Source of the DNA: Mycolicibacter sp. MU0102
GTDB lineage: Bacteria; Actinomycetota; Actinomycetes; Mycobacteriales; Mycobacteriaceae
Length of the DNA: 64,000 nucleotides
Direction: 5' to 3'
NCBI RefSeq assembly: GCF_963378105.1
Contig: NZ_OY726398.1
Coordinates: 1,860,001 to 1,924,000 of the forward strand
Positions 53,349 through 61,077 of the stretch are shown piece after piece. The stretch's first letter is position 1; every line of letters begins with the position of its first letter. The translations under genes and the position numbers were made by a program. The notes beneath the pieces were generated by a model. It worked only from the letters and a program-made list of their open reading frames with translations, was not told the DNA's origin and ran no database searches.

Positions 53349-54859
53349 AGGGCAGGCGCTTGCTGCGCCCCCGACAGCCGGTACCAGGCGTACACGGCGC
53401 ATCCCGTCGCGCCGATCACATGCAGCCAGGTGTACATACCGTGCGAGCCGTCGGGTTTGAAGATCACCATGATCCAGGTCGACGCCGCGGCGATCGCGGC
53501 GATCGCGGCCGGTGAGCGGACCACGGTGGCGGCCACCGCCAGTGGCCAGGTATAGTACCAGGGCAGCGCGGCCGGCACGAACAGCACCACCACCAGCATG
53601 GCCCAGGCGATCCCGGCGACCGCAGCGCGATCGTCGCGCCGCGCCCGCCACCACAGCACCGGCAGCAGCAGCCCGATCACCGCGACCCCGCTGATCCGGG
53701 TGATGTGCAGGACGGCGTAGAAGTTGACCGGGGCGAACAACCCGCCGACGGCGTGGATCAGGTTGGCGGCCGCGGTCGGTACGGTGAGCCAGTTGATGAT
53801 CTTGACGTTGCCGGCCAGCAGTGCGGTCAACCAGCCCAGGCCCACTCCGGCCAGGGCCGACAGCACGGCGAACACCACGACAACGATCGCGGTGGACACC
53901 GCTGCCGCGGTGGCGAATGCGATCACCGTCGGATAGCCGCGCTTTTCCCGCAGGCGACGCATCCACACCCATACCAGGAACGGCAATGCGATTGCGGCGG
54001 TGGCCTTTACCGCCGCCGCCAGCGCCACCAGCGTTATCCCCGCCAGGTGGCGGCGCTCCAGGGTCAGCGCGATCCCGGCCATCACCAGGCCGACCATCAG
54101 CATCTCGTTGTGCACCCCGCCCATCAGGTGGATGATCACCAGCGGGTTGAGCACGGCTAAATACAGCGCCGCGGGCGCGCTGCCACCGACACGGGCCGCG
54201 ACCCGGGGTGCGGCCCAGATCAGCAGTGCCAGACCGGGCAGCATGCACAAGCGCAGCACCATGGTGCCCGCCACCACGTTGTTGCCCACCAGCATCGTGA
54301 CGAGCTTGGCGACCAGAATGAACGCCGGGCCGTACGGTGCCGTCGTCGCGGCCCAGATCGGGCTGACATCTTCGAGCAGGGGATTGGGGTTGTCGACGGG
54401 GCCGACCACGTACGGGTCGAATCCATCCCGCAACAGGGCGCCCTGGGCCAGGTAGGAGTAGGTGTCGCGGCTGAACACCGGGACCGACAGCAACAACGGT
54501 GCCAGCCAGAAGCCGGTGGTGGTGATCAATGTGTAGGTGCTCACGGTGCCCTCGATCACCCGCCGGCCCAAGCCGAGCCAGGCCACCAGCATCACCGCGA
54601 CCCCGGCCCACAGCAGCACCGACGACAGCACCAGGCCGTGGCCGAAGCGCAGCCATGACAGATGCAGGGAATCCAGCACCGGGTCCTGGATGCGGGTGCT
54701 GCCGGCACCCAAGCCACCCAGGGTGATCAACAGCGCGCCCAGGCAGCCGAGCCATGCCGCTCCCGCCTGCTCGCCGACGGCGAACTGCCGCAGTCGTGAC
54801 AGGCGGCTGGCGGCGTCGCTGGACGCGCGGGGGACCGCTGGGGTGGGGGGATTCGACAT
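53336..54859 (-). CDS. mptA: Alpha-(1->6) mannosyltransferase (GT-C)
   Basis: A 507-residue membrane glycosyltransferase with about twelve helices. The M. tuberculosis orthologue Rv2174 extends the lipomannan backbone with polyprenyl-phosphate mannose. The GT-C catalytic loop is VPVFSRDTYSYLAQGALLRDGFDPY; GVHNEMLMVGLVMAGIAL and WYYTWPLAVAATV are also conserved. The ATG at 54859 begins MSNPPTP. Another frame open over the same DNA gives an arginine-rich, low-complexity product and is a shadow. Confidence 0.93.
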   Translation of the reverse strand: MSNPPTPAVPRASSDAASRLSRLRQFAVGEQAGAAWLGCLGALLITLGGLGAGSTRIQDPVLDSLHLSWLRFGHGLVLSSVLLWAGVAVMLVAWLGLGRRVIEGTVSTYTLITTTGFWLAPLLLSVPVFSRDTYSYLAQGALLRDGFDPYVVGPVDNPNPLLEDVSPIWAATTAPYGPAFILVAKLVTMLVGNNVVAGTMVLRLCMLPGLALLIWAAPRVAARVGGSAPAALYLAVLNPLVIIHLMGGVHNEMLMVGLVMAGIALTLERRHLAGITLVALAAAVKATAAIALPFLVWVWMRRLREKRGYPTVIAFATAAAVSTAIVVVVFAVLSALAGVGLGWLTALLAGNVKIINWLTVPTAAANLIHAVGGLFAPVNFYAVLHITRISGVAVIGLLLPVLWWRARRDDRAAVAGIAWAMLVVVLFVPAALPWYYTWPLAVAATVVRSPAAIAAIAAASTWIMVIFKPDGSHGMYTWLHVIGATGCAVYAWYRLSGAQQAPALDAA

Positions 54860-54874
54860 CGGCGCTCCGGGCGA

Positions 54875-55912
54875 TCAGGCGGACCGGTCGGCGACCCGGC
54901 GAGCCAGGTCGGTGAGTCCGGCTTTGGCAACCTCGTCGATGGGTGCGGCCGCCAGCGCGGCCATGGCGCGGCGGGTCAGCAGATCGATACGGTCCTCGAC
55001 GGCTGCCAGTGCGCCGAGCGCCTCGATCATCTCGCACAGTTCGCGGACCTGCGCCTCGGTCAGCGCGGTGCCGATCGCGTCGCGTAACCGATTGGCCGCC
55101 ACCGGATCCGACTTGTCGGCCAGCTCTACAGCCTCGGCCAGCAGCACGGTGCGCTTGCCCGAACGCAGGTCGTCGCCGGAGGGCTTGCCGGTCACCGCCG
55201 GATCGCCGAACACTCCCAGCACGTCGTCGCGCAGCTGGAACGCCACGCCCAGGTCGGTGCCGAGCTCGTGGAACAGCGCCTGGATGTCGGGCCGGTCGGC
55301 CGCGGCGGCGACCCCCAGCTGCAGCGGGCGCACCACGGTGTAGGAGGCGGTCTTGTAGGTGTTGACGCGCATCGCCGAGGCGATCGAGTCAACCCCGCTG
55401 GATTCGGCGACGATGTCGAGGTACTGGCCGCCCAATACCTCGGTACGGATGTCCGACCACACGCCGCGCACGCGGCGCCGGGCGTCTGCGGGCAGGTCGG
55501 CACCGGCGACGATGTCGTCAGCCCATACCAGCGACAGGTCGCCGAGCAGGATGGCGGCCGACATCCCGAACTGGTCGGCCGAGCCCCGCCACCCGCGGGC
55601 GCGGTGCAGCTCGGCGAATTTGCGGTGGGTGGTGGGGTTGCCGCGGCGGGTGGCTGAGGCGTCGATGACGTCGTCGTGCACCAGCGCGCAGGCGTGCAGA
55701 AGTTCCAGCGCGGAGAACAGCAGCAATTCGCCGTCGTCGGCATCGCGGCCGGTGATGGCGCGCCAGCCCCAGTAGGCGAACGCCGGGCGCAGTCGTTTGC
55801 CGCCGATGAGCACGAATTCTTCGAGGCCGGTGATCAACGCCTCGTAGTCGTCGCCGATGTAGGCGGTCTCGGTGCGGCGGGTGCGTAGGTGGGAGCGCAG
55901 CGTTTCGGTCAC
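54875..55912 (-). CDS. idsA2: Polyprenyl (geranylgeranyl/farnesyl-type) diphosphate synthase
   Basis: An isoprenoid chain-elongating prenyltransferase. The first aspartate-rich motif is LVHDDVIDASATRRG, the second FQLRDDVLGVFGD, with GGKRLRPAFAYWGW and YKTASYTVVRPLQLG around them. The GTG at 55912 gives 345 residues, near the M. tuberculosis length. A further conserved-looking stretch (SFKASAATTPSASELAAA) lies upstream in frame without ATG, GTG or TTG; a CTG at 55969 with AGGGG seven bases before it may be the true start. The next ATG is at 56134. Product chain length is not deducible here. Confidence 0.85.
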   Translation of the reverse strand: MTETLRSHLRTRRTETAYIGDDYEALITGLEEFVLIGGKRLRPAFAYWGWRAITGRDADDGELLLFSALELLHACALVHDDVIDASATRRGNPTTHRKFAELHRARGWRGSADQFGMSAAILLGDLSLVWADDIVAGADLPADARRRVRGVWSDIRTEVLGGQYLDIVAESSGVDSIASAMRVNTYKTASYTVVRPLQLGVAAAADRPDIQALFHELGTDLGVAFQLRDDVLGVFGDPAVTGKPSGDDLRSGKRTVLLAEAVELADKSDPVAANRLRDAIGTALTEAQVRELCEMIEALGALAAVEDRIDLLTRRAMAALAAAPIDEVAKAGLTDLARRVADRSA

Positions 55913-56147
55913 GGCCGCGGCCAGCTCGGAGGCCGACGGTGTAGTCGCTGCGGATGCCTTGAAACTCAGCTCGGCGCCCCTTTCTGTGCTGCCCGGCCGG
56001 GGACCCCCAGCGTGGGTCCAGCGTAGAGTGTGCCACCACAGCCGGGGGGACTGCGGCCGGTAGCGGCCGGAGGCGGCCAACGCTGCCCGTTCCTGCCCTG
56101 TGGCACTGTTGACTGTCTGTTGACTGTCTTTCATGAGGAGCTGGTAC

Positions 56148-57041
56148 GTGACCTTGAACACCGTCGCACTCGAGCTTGTCCCACCGAACGTGGAGAAGGG
56201 GCCCGAGCAGACGATCGAGGAGGCGCACAAGGTTGTGCGGTTCGCGGCCGAGGCGGGCCTTGAGGGGCGGATTCGTCACATCCTGATGCCGGGGATGATC
56301 AACGAGGACGACGATCGCCCGATCGAGATGAAGCCCAAGCTCGACGTGCTGGACTTCTGGAACGCGATTCGGCCCGAGCTGCCGGGCATGGCCGGGTTGT
56401 GCACCCAGGTCACCTCGTTCTCCGACGAGGCGGCGCTGCGGAGCCGGCTGGGCGATCTGACCGGCGCGGGGATCGAGGGCGTGGTCTTCGTCGGCGTGCC
56501 CCGCACCATGGCCGACGGTGAGGGCGCGGGGGTGCCGCCGACCGACGCGCTGGCGACCTTCCGCTCCGATGTGGAGAACCGCGGCGTCATCTTGATTCCC
56601 ACCCGGGCCGACGAGATCGGCCGGTTCAACTTCAAATGCGAGCGCGGGGCGACGTTCGGGCTGACCCAGCTGCTGTATTCGGACGCGATCGTGCCGTTCT
56701 TGACCGAGTTCGCCAAGCACAGCGACGCGCGCCCGGAGCTCTTGCTGTCGTTCGGCTTCGTGCCGTCGTTCGAGAACCGGATCGGCCTGATCAACTGGCT
56801 GATTCAGGATCCGGGCAACGCGGCGGTGGCCGCCGAACAGGACTTCGTCAAGACGCTCGCCGACAGCGACCCCGACCAGCGGTGCAAGCTGATGCTCGAC
56901 CTGTACAAGCGGGTGATCGACGGTGTCGCGGACTTGGGCTTCCCGCTGAGCATCCACTTCGAGGCCACCTACGGGGTGTCCGCGGCGGCATTCCGCACCT
57001 TCGCGCAGATGCTCGACTACTGGTCGCCGCAGACCCGCTGA
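56148..57041 (+). CDS. Methylenetetrahydrofolate reductase-like protein (Rv2172-like)
   Basis: A 297-residue TIM-barrel protein that reads MTLNTVALELVPPNVE. It resembles the MetF/bifunctional homocysteine-methyltransferase reductase fold: KPKLDVLDFWNAIRPELPG, LLYSDAIVPFLTEF and FGFVPSFENRIGLINWL. The GTG at 56148 has AGGAG seven bases upstream and matches the M. tuberculosis start. Rv2172c has been reported to act as an unusual methylenetetrahydrofolate reductase; I recall this but cannot check it. Divergent from idsA2 and convergent with lppM (3-bp gap). Confidence 0.88.
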   Translation: MTLNTVALELVPPNVEKGPEQTIEEAHKVVRFAAEAGLEGRIRHILMPGMINEDDDRPIEMKPKLDVLDFWNAIRPELPGMAGLCTQVTSFSDEAALRSRLGDLTGAGIEGVVFVGVPRTMADGEGAGVPPTDALATFRSDVENRGVILIPTRADEIGRFNFKCERGATFGLTQLLYSDAIVPFLTEFAKHSDARPELLLSFGFVPSFENRIGLINWLIQDPGNAAVAAEQDFVKTLADSDPDQRCKLMLDLYKRVIDGVADLGFPLSIHFEATYGVSAAAFRTFAQMLDYWSPQTR

Positions 57042-57044
57042 TTT

Positions 57045-57800
57045 TCAGCCGGCGCTGTCGGTGCCATCTCTGGGAGAGCTGAACCGCGGTGAGCGGTCGC
57101 GCCCGTACCAGGCGATTGCCGCAACCGCGCCCGCGGCGGCGAGCGTGGACAGGATCAGCCACAGGGCGGCGTGGGCGAAGGAGCGGGTGCTGGGGTCGGT
57201 GTAGCGGGCTTGGGCGCTCATGGTGCTCACCACGCCTGGCTTGAGCCTCCACTGCACCGTGTCGCTGCCGATGCGTTCGCCGTTGGTGGAGGTCACCTCG
57301 CCGGGGAACGCGACGCTCAACTCGACGTCGGCCTCCGGGTCGCTCAGTGAGGTGAGATCCACCCGGCCTTCCAGGATCACCAGGTTGCCGGCGCGGCGCA
57401 GCGACAGGTCCACCCCGGCCGCGTCCCGGTGCATTTCGGCCAGCTGCGGCAGTTCGGCGAAGGTCAGGTCGGAGAACACCGCCTGGGAGCCGACGTAGCC
57501 GTCCCTGCTGTAGTTGGAGATCGCGACCTTCTGCGGGAACGGTAGGTCGGCCGTGAGCTTGGGGCCGGTGTCGTTGTCGTTGCGCGGCTTGGCCGCAACG
57601 ACGATCTGGCCGGAGACCTGATCGTTGGGGGAGACGGTGATGTTGGCCCGGATGCGCACGCACCCGGCCAACGGCGCCGCCATCAACAGCAGCGCGACCA
57701 GGGCCACCAGTCGACGGTAGGTGCCCCACCGTCGAACCCGGCGCTGAGCGGGCGCGGGAACGGGTTTCCGGGCGGGCTGTAGCGAACGCCGAACATGCAC
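57045..57800 (-). CDS. lppM: Lipoprotein LppM
   Basis: A 251-residue lipoprotein. The lipobox APLAGC places the lipidated Cys at about residue 47 after a long basic n-region. A beta-rich extracellular domain (DNDTGPKLTADLPFPQKVAISNY in part, VGSQAVFSDLTF) and a C-terminal transmembrane anchor (ALWLILSTLAAAGAVAAIAWY) follow. M. tuberculosis LppM has been linked to phagosome traffic. The GTG at 57800 gives an N-terminus longer than that protein; a later start is possible. Confidence 0.9.
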   Translation of the reverse strand: MHVRRSLQPARKPVPAPAQRRVRRWGTYRRLVALVALLLMAAPLAGCVRIRANITVSPNDQVSGQIVVAAKPRNDNDTGPKLTADLPFPQKVAISNYSRDGYVGSQAVFSDLTFAELPQLAEMHRDAAGVDLSLRRAGNLVILEGRVDLTSLSDPEADVELSVAFPGEVTSTNGERIGSDTVQWRLKPGVVSTMSAQARYTDPSTRSFAHAALWLILSTLAAAGAVAAIAWYGRDRSPRFSSPRDGTDSAG

Positions 57801-57854
57801 GACGTCATCGTGCCAGACCAGACGGCAGGTCCGGTGACGACGCGGCGCTTGGCT

Positions 57855-58475
57855 TTACAACGGCAGCGGCCGGCCCAAGATGGCGAATGGCCGGGGATCG
57901 CCGGCGAAGTGGTGACCGCGGATGACGTCGGTGAACCCCAGTCGGCGGTACAATCGCCAGGCGCGGTTGCCTTCGCCATTGGTCTCCGGCGTGGACAGCA
58001 GCACGTTGGCTTCGGGCCGCCCGGCCAGCAGACGGCGTGCCAGGGCCTCACCCAGGCCGCTGCCCTGTGCGCGCGGCGCCACGTGCAATTCGGTCAGCTC
58101 GAAGTAACTGGCCATCAGGCGCGCGATGTCCGGGTGGGGCACGCCGCGGCGCTGCAGGCCCAACACCACCTGCTGCTGCCACCACTGGTCGGGGGCTCCG
58201 CAGTAGCCGTAGGCCACGCCCAGCAGTTCGGCGCCGTTCAATCCGGACGGCGCGGCGTCTGGACGAATCTCGCCGACATCGCCGGCTTCGTTGTCTTTGT
58301 TGTCCCGGAAGGCGGCCACCGCTCGCCAGCCGATTCGGCGGGTGTGATCGAGCCACATCGCGGCACGTTGACTCTCGGTGCCCGGGGGGTAGCCCATCGC
58401 GGTGACGTAGACGCGCAGTGCCGCACCGAGGTGATCCGCCATGTCGCGCGGCGACATGTCGAGGAAGGTCACCAA
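57855..58475 (-). CDS. GNAT-family N-acetyltransferase (Rv2170-like)
   Basis: A 206-residue acetyltransferase. The acetyl-CoA loop is VAPRAQGSGLGEALARRLL, with WRLYRRLGFTDV in the typical C-terminal beta strand. A family-specific region YGYCGAPDQWWQQQVVLGLQRRG lies N-terminal. The TTG at 58475 has AAAGGAA upstream; a GTG three bases on is also possible. Reports on Rv2170 describe lysine acetylation of a metabolic enzyme; the substrate here is not deducible. Confidence 0.85.
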   Translation of the reverse strand: MVTFLDMSPRDMADHLGAALRVYVTAMGYPPGTESQRAAMWLDHTRRIGWRAVAAFRDNKDNEAGDVGEIRPDAAPSGLNGAELLGVAYGYCGAPDQWWQQQVVLGLQRRGVPHPDIARLMASYFELTELHVAPRAQGSGLGEALARRLLAGRPEANVLLSTPETNGEGNRAWRLYRRLGFTDVIRGHHFAGDPRPFAILGRPLPL

Positions 58476-58715
58476 CGTGCAGGTTCCTTTCCCGCAGAAG
58501 TGGGAGCGTGCCCGATGCCCGGAGTCCCATTATCGGCGATTGGGTCCGGCGGCGTCGGCCGTTGTGGATCGACATCGCCGGACCGCCGCTACAATCGGCT
58601 GGTGAGGCCTGTGGTACGGCGCAGGCCCACCTCGTATTATCAGTGTTAGTTGCCCGCACCAGTCCGTATTGCGCCGTGGGCAATGATATGAGCGGCCGTC
58701 GGCAAGGAGGGACGA

Positions 58716-59117
58716 ATGCCACTCTCCGATCATGAGCAGCGCATGCTCGACGAGATCGAGAGCGCGCTCTACGCCGAGGACCCCAAGTTCGCTTCCAGCG
58801 TTCGCGGCGGCGCCCTGCGTACCCCGACCACCCGCCGGCGGGTGCAGGGCATGACACTGTTCGTGGTCGGTCTGGTGATGCTGGTCTCCGGTATCCCGAT
58901 CTACGCGACCACCGTCAATTCGGCATTCCTGATCCTGAGCGTGCTGGGATTCGTGGTCATGTTCGGCGGCGTGGTGTTCGCCATCACCGGCAACCACGCG
59001 GCCGCCGGCCGCGAGGGCGCGGCCAAGCCGGGCGGGAGTTCGCAGCGGCGGGTCAAGGGCGGCGGCACGTTCGCCAGCCGGATGGAAGACCGTTTCCGCC
59101 GCCGGTTCGAGCCTTAG
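58716..59117 (+). CDS. DUF3040 membrane protein (Rv2169-like)
   Basis: A 133-residue protein. The conserved cytoplasmic N-terminus MPLSDHEQRMLDEIESAL is followed by two helices (GMTLFVVGLVMLVSGIPIY and LILSVLGFVVMFGGVVFAI) and a basic tail. The start ATG is preceded by AAGGAGG. DUF3040 proteins are common small actinobacterial membrane proteins; function unknown. A rho-independent terminator follows directly. Confidence 0.92.
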   Translation: MPLSDHEQRMLDEIESALYAEDPKFASSVRGGALRTPTTRRRVQGMTLFVVGLVMLVSGIPIYATTVNSAFLILSVLGFVVMFGGVVFAITGNHAAAGREGAAKPGGSSQRRVKGGGTFASRMEDRFRRRFEP

Positions 59118-59143
59118 GCCGATCCAGCGGCACGTGTGATGTG

Positions 59144-59173
59144 AAAGGGCAGCCGATCGGCTGCCCTTTTTCT
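59144..59173 (+). terminator. Rho-independent terminator after DUF3040 gene
   Basis: A near-perfect dyad (AAAGGGCAGCC ... GGCTGCCCTTT) with a GATC centre, followed by a T-rich run (TTTTTCTTT). This is the most classical intrinsic terminator of the window and separates the DUF3040 gene from the mraZ operon. Confidence 0.92.
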
Positions 59174-59376
59174 TTGCGGTTCAGTGCGCGGCAGCTCCGG
59201 TGACACGTTCCGGGGCCAGCGCTTCAGTGCGCGCACCCCACCTCGCCCCACTTTGCCTCCATCGGCGCTGAGCTGGTCGTTTGGTGCCGAGGTAGGCCCT
59301 TTTTCGCATGCTCGGACGGCACTATCGCGCATCCGGTGGGGCATAGGGGTGGATTGGACCTAAGAAATGGTGCGTA
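59174..59376. other. Non-coding upstream region of mraZ
   Basis: The 315-bp gap between the DUF3040 and mraZ stops and starts holds the terminator on its left and the MraZ boxes on its right. The central part has weak ORFs on the minus strand with no ribosome-binding site. The mraZ promoter is probably near the boxes. I see no other structure. Confidence 0.4.
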
Positions 59377-59401
59377 GTGGGGGATTGTGGGGTATCGTGG
59401 G
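59377..59401 (+). promoter_or_regulatory. MraZ operator: three GTGGG boxes at exactly 10-bp spacing
   Basis: GTGGG occurs at 59377, 59387 and 59397, in phase with one DNA helical turn, 32-56 bp before the mraZ start. MraZ proteins are known to bind GTGG-type direct repeats in their own promoter. The match in position and spacing makes autoregulation of the division cluster very likely. Confidence 0.85.
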
Positions 59402-59432
59402 CTAACGAAGTCGACATGGCGGGAGGCGGCCG

Positions 59433-59864
59433 ATGTTCCTCGGCACCTATACGCCCAAGCTCGACGACAAGGGGCGGCTGACACTGCCCGCGAAGTTTCG
59501 GGATGCGCTGGCAGGAGGGTTGATGGTCACCAAGAGTCAGGACCACAGCCTGGCCGTGTATCCCCGCGCGGAGTTCGAGCAGTTGGCCCGCCGGGCGGCC
59601 AAGGCTTCGCGCAGCAACCCGGACGCGCGAGCATTCCTGCGCAACCTGGCCGCCGCCACGGACGAACAACACCCGGACGCTCAGGGCCGGATCACCCTGT
59701 CGCCCGATCACCGTCGCTACGCCAACCTGTCCAAGGAATGCGTGGTCATCGGGTCGGTCGACTACCTGGAGATCTGGGACGCGCAGGCCTGGAGCGACTA
59801 CCAGCAAACACACGAAGAGAACTTCTCCGCGGCCAGCGATGAAGCACTCAGCGACATCATCTGA
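59433..59864 (+). CDS. mraZ: Transcriptional regulator MraZ
   Basis: A 143-residue AbrB-like DNA-binding protein, first gene of the division and cell-wall cluster. Two SpoVT/AbrB-like repeats are visible: LGTYTPKLDDKGRLTLPAKFRDAL and the second HPDAQGRITLSPDHRRYANL. It typically represses the cluster by binding upstream GTGG boxes, which are present. The ATG at 59433 begins MFLGTYTPK and has GGGAGGCGG before it. Confidence 0.96.
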   Translation: MFLGTYTPKLDDKGRLTLPAKFRDALAGGLMVTKSQDHSLAVYPRAEFEQLARRAAKASRSNPDARAFLRNLAAATDEQHPDAQGRITLSPDHRRYANLSKECVVIGSVDYLEIWDAQAWSDYQQTHEENFSAASDEALSDII

Positions 59865-60069
59865 GGCGCGCACCCGTGCCTCGTGGCCTCTGTCCGAACC
59901 GACCCTGACGTACTTCCCCAACGTCAGGTTCGCGCCGTCGGGCAGGGACCTCGAGGCAAGGGCCTCCGGGCGATCGCAAGCGCGGCGGAGCCGGGCGCTG
60001 CGGATCGACCGCGGAGATCCTGCATCGGGCGTCCGCCGATTTCATTGGCCGCAACCTGGAGGTATTGCT
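59839..60069 (+). ncRNA. Candidate structured leader (mraW-RNA-like) between mraZ and rsmH
   Basis: This stretch contains three hairpins: 59904-59928 (CCTGACGT / ACGTCAGG, 9-nt loop, extended by CGAA/TTCG at 59895-59932 past a 5-nt bulge), 59953-59966 (GAGGC / GCCTC) and 60002-60020 (GGATC / GATCC). An mraW RNA motif is known upstream of mraW in actinobacteria. The same DNA could be read as a 77-residue N-terminal extension of RsmH from an ATG at 59839. I consider the RNA reading more likely because a GGAGG ribosome-binding site ends it. The left limit is set by the competing ORF; the structured part is about 59890-60025. Confidence 0.55.
60058..60062 (+). promoter_or_regulatory. Ribosome-binding site that fixes an internal rsmH start
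   Basis: GGAGG lies seven bases before GTG 60070. It is a full consensus, at optimal spacing, whereas the ATG at 59839, inside mraZ, has none comparable. It argues that rsmH starts at 60070. Confidence 0.75.
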
Positions 60070-61077
60070 GTGGCCGAACAGGGCGAATTCGGACACGTGC
60101 CGGTCCTGCTGGACCGTTGCGTGGAGCTGCTCGCTCCGGCGCTGACCAGGCAGTCACCCGACGGCCAGGGCGCGACCCTGGTGGACGCCACCCTCGGGGC
60201 CGGCGGGCACACCGAGCGGTTCTTGAGCGAGTTTCCCGGCCTGCGAGTCATCGGTTTGGACCGCGACACCACCGCACTCGACATCGCCGGGGCCCGGTTG
60301 GCGCGCTTCGCCGATCGGCTCCAGACGGTCCGCACCCGATACGACGGGATCCCCGCGGCACTGGCCGAATCAGGCTTGGCCGCAACCGGGTCGGTGGCTG
60401 CGGTGTTGTTCGACCTCGGGGTGTCCTCGATGCAGCTCGACCGGGTGGAGCGGGGATTTTCCTACGCGCAGGACGCGCCGTTGGACATGCGGATGGACCC
60501 GCAGGCCGAGCTCACCGCCGCGGACATCGTGAACACCTACGACGCGGCCGCGCTGACCGACATTCTGCGGCGCTTCGGCGAGGAACGTTTTGCATCGCGG
60601 ATCGCCTCATACATCGTGCGCCGCCGGGCCCAGACCCCGTTCACCTCGACCGGGGAATTGACGGCGCTGCTCTACGAGGCGATTCCGGCGCCGGCGCGAC
60701 GCACCGGGGGACACCCGGCCAAGCGCACGTTTCAGGCGCTGCGCATCGCGGTCAACGGCGAATTGGACTCGCTGCGAGACGCCTTGCCGGCGGCGCTGGA
60801 TGCGCTGGTGGTGGGTGGACGCGTGGCGGTGATGTCCTACCAGTCGTTGGAGGACCGCATCGTCAAGCAGCAGTTCGCTGCGGCCACCGCGTCTCGCACA
60901 CCGGTCGGTCTCCCGGTCGAATTGCCCGGCGACGAACCGAAGTTCACGACCCTGACGCGGGGCGCCGAAAAGGCCGAGGCGGATGAGGTCGAGCGCAACC
61001 CACGAGCGGGCTCGGTCCGGCTACGTGCGGTTGAACGGGTCCAGGCCGGCCCGATCGTGGCATCGAGGGGGAAGTGA
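60070..61077 (+). CDS. rsmH: 16S rRNA (cytosine(1402)-N(4))-methyltransferase
   Basis: The S-adenosylmethionine-dependent methyltransferase formerly called MraW; 335 residues from the GTG at 60070, close to the E. coli length. The core reads FGHVPVLLDRCVELL, VDATLGAGGHTERFL (SAM loop), GLDRDTTALD, LFDLGVSSMQLD, GGHPAKRTFQALRIAVN and SYQSLEDRIVKQ. Other mycobacterial annotations use an in-frame extension to an ATG at 59839 (412 residues), which would overlap mraZ by 26 bp. GGAGG before 60070 and the folded leader support the shorter form. The stop overlaps the next gene. Confidence 0.9.
   Translation: MAEQGEFGHVPVLLDRCVELLAPALTRQSPDGQGATLVDATLGAGGHTERFLSEFPGLRVIGLDRDTTALDIAGARLARFADRLQTVRTRYDGIPAALAESGLAATGSVAAVLFDLGVSSMQLDRVERGFSYAQDAPLDMRMDPQAELTAADIVNTYDAAALTDILRRFGEERFASRIASYIVRRRAQTPFTSTGELTALLYEAIPAPARRTGGHPAKRTFQALRIAVNGELDSLRDALPAALDALVVGGRVAVMSYQSLEDRIVKQQFAAATASRTPVGLPVELPGDEPKFTTLTRGAEKAEADEVERNPRAGSVRLRAVERVQAGPIVASRGK

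Noticed and set aside
53322..55037. A 571-codon minus-strand frame over mptA
   Set aside because: It encodes an Arg/Gly-rich sequence with no domain, while the 507-residue frame shows GT-C motifs and membrane helices.
55913..56230. idsA2 starting at far-upstream ATG 56134 or 56230
   Set aside because: The extra residues would overlap the ribosome-binding site and start of the divergent MetF-like gene and are not similar to the family.
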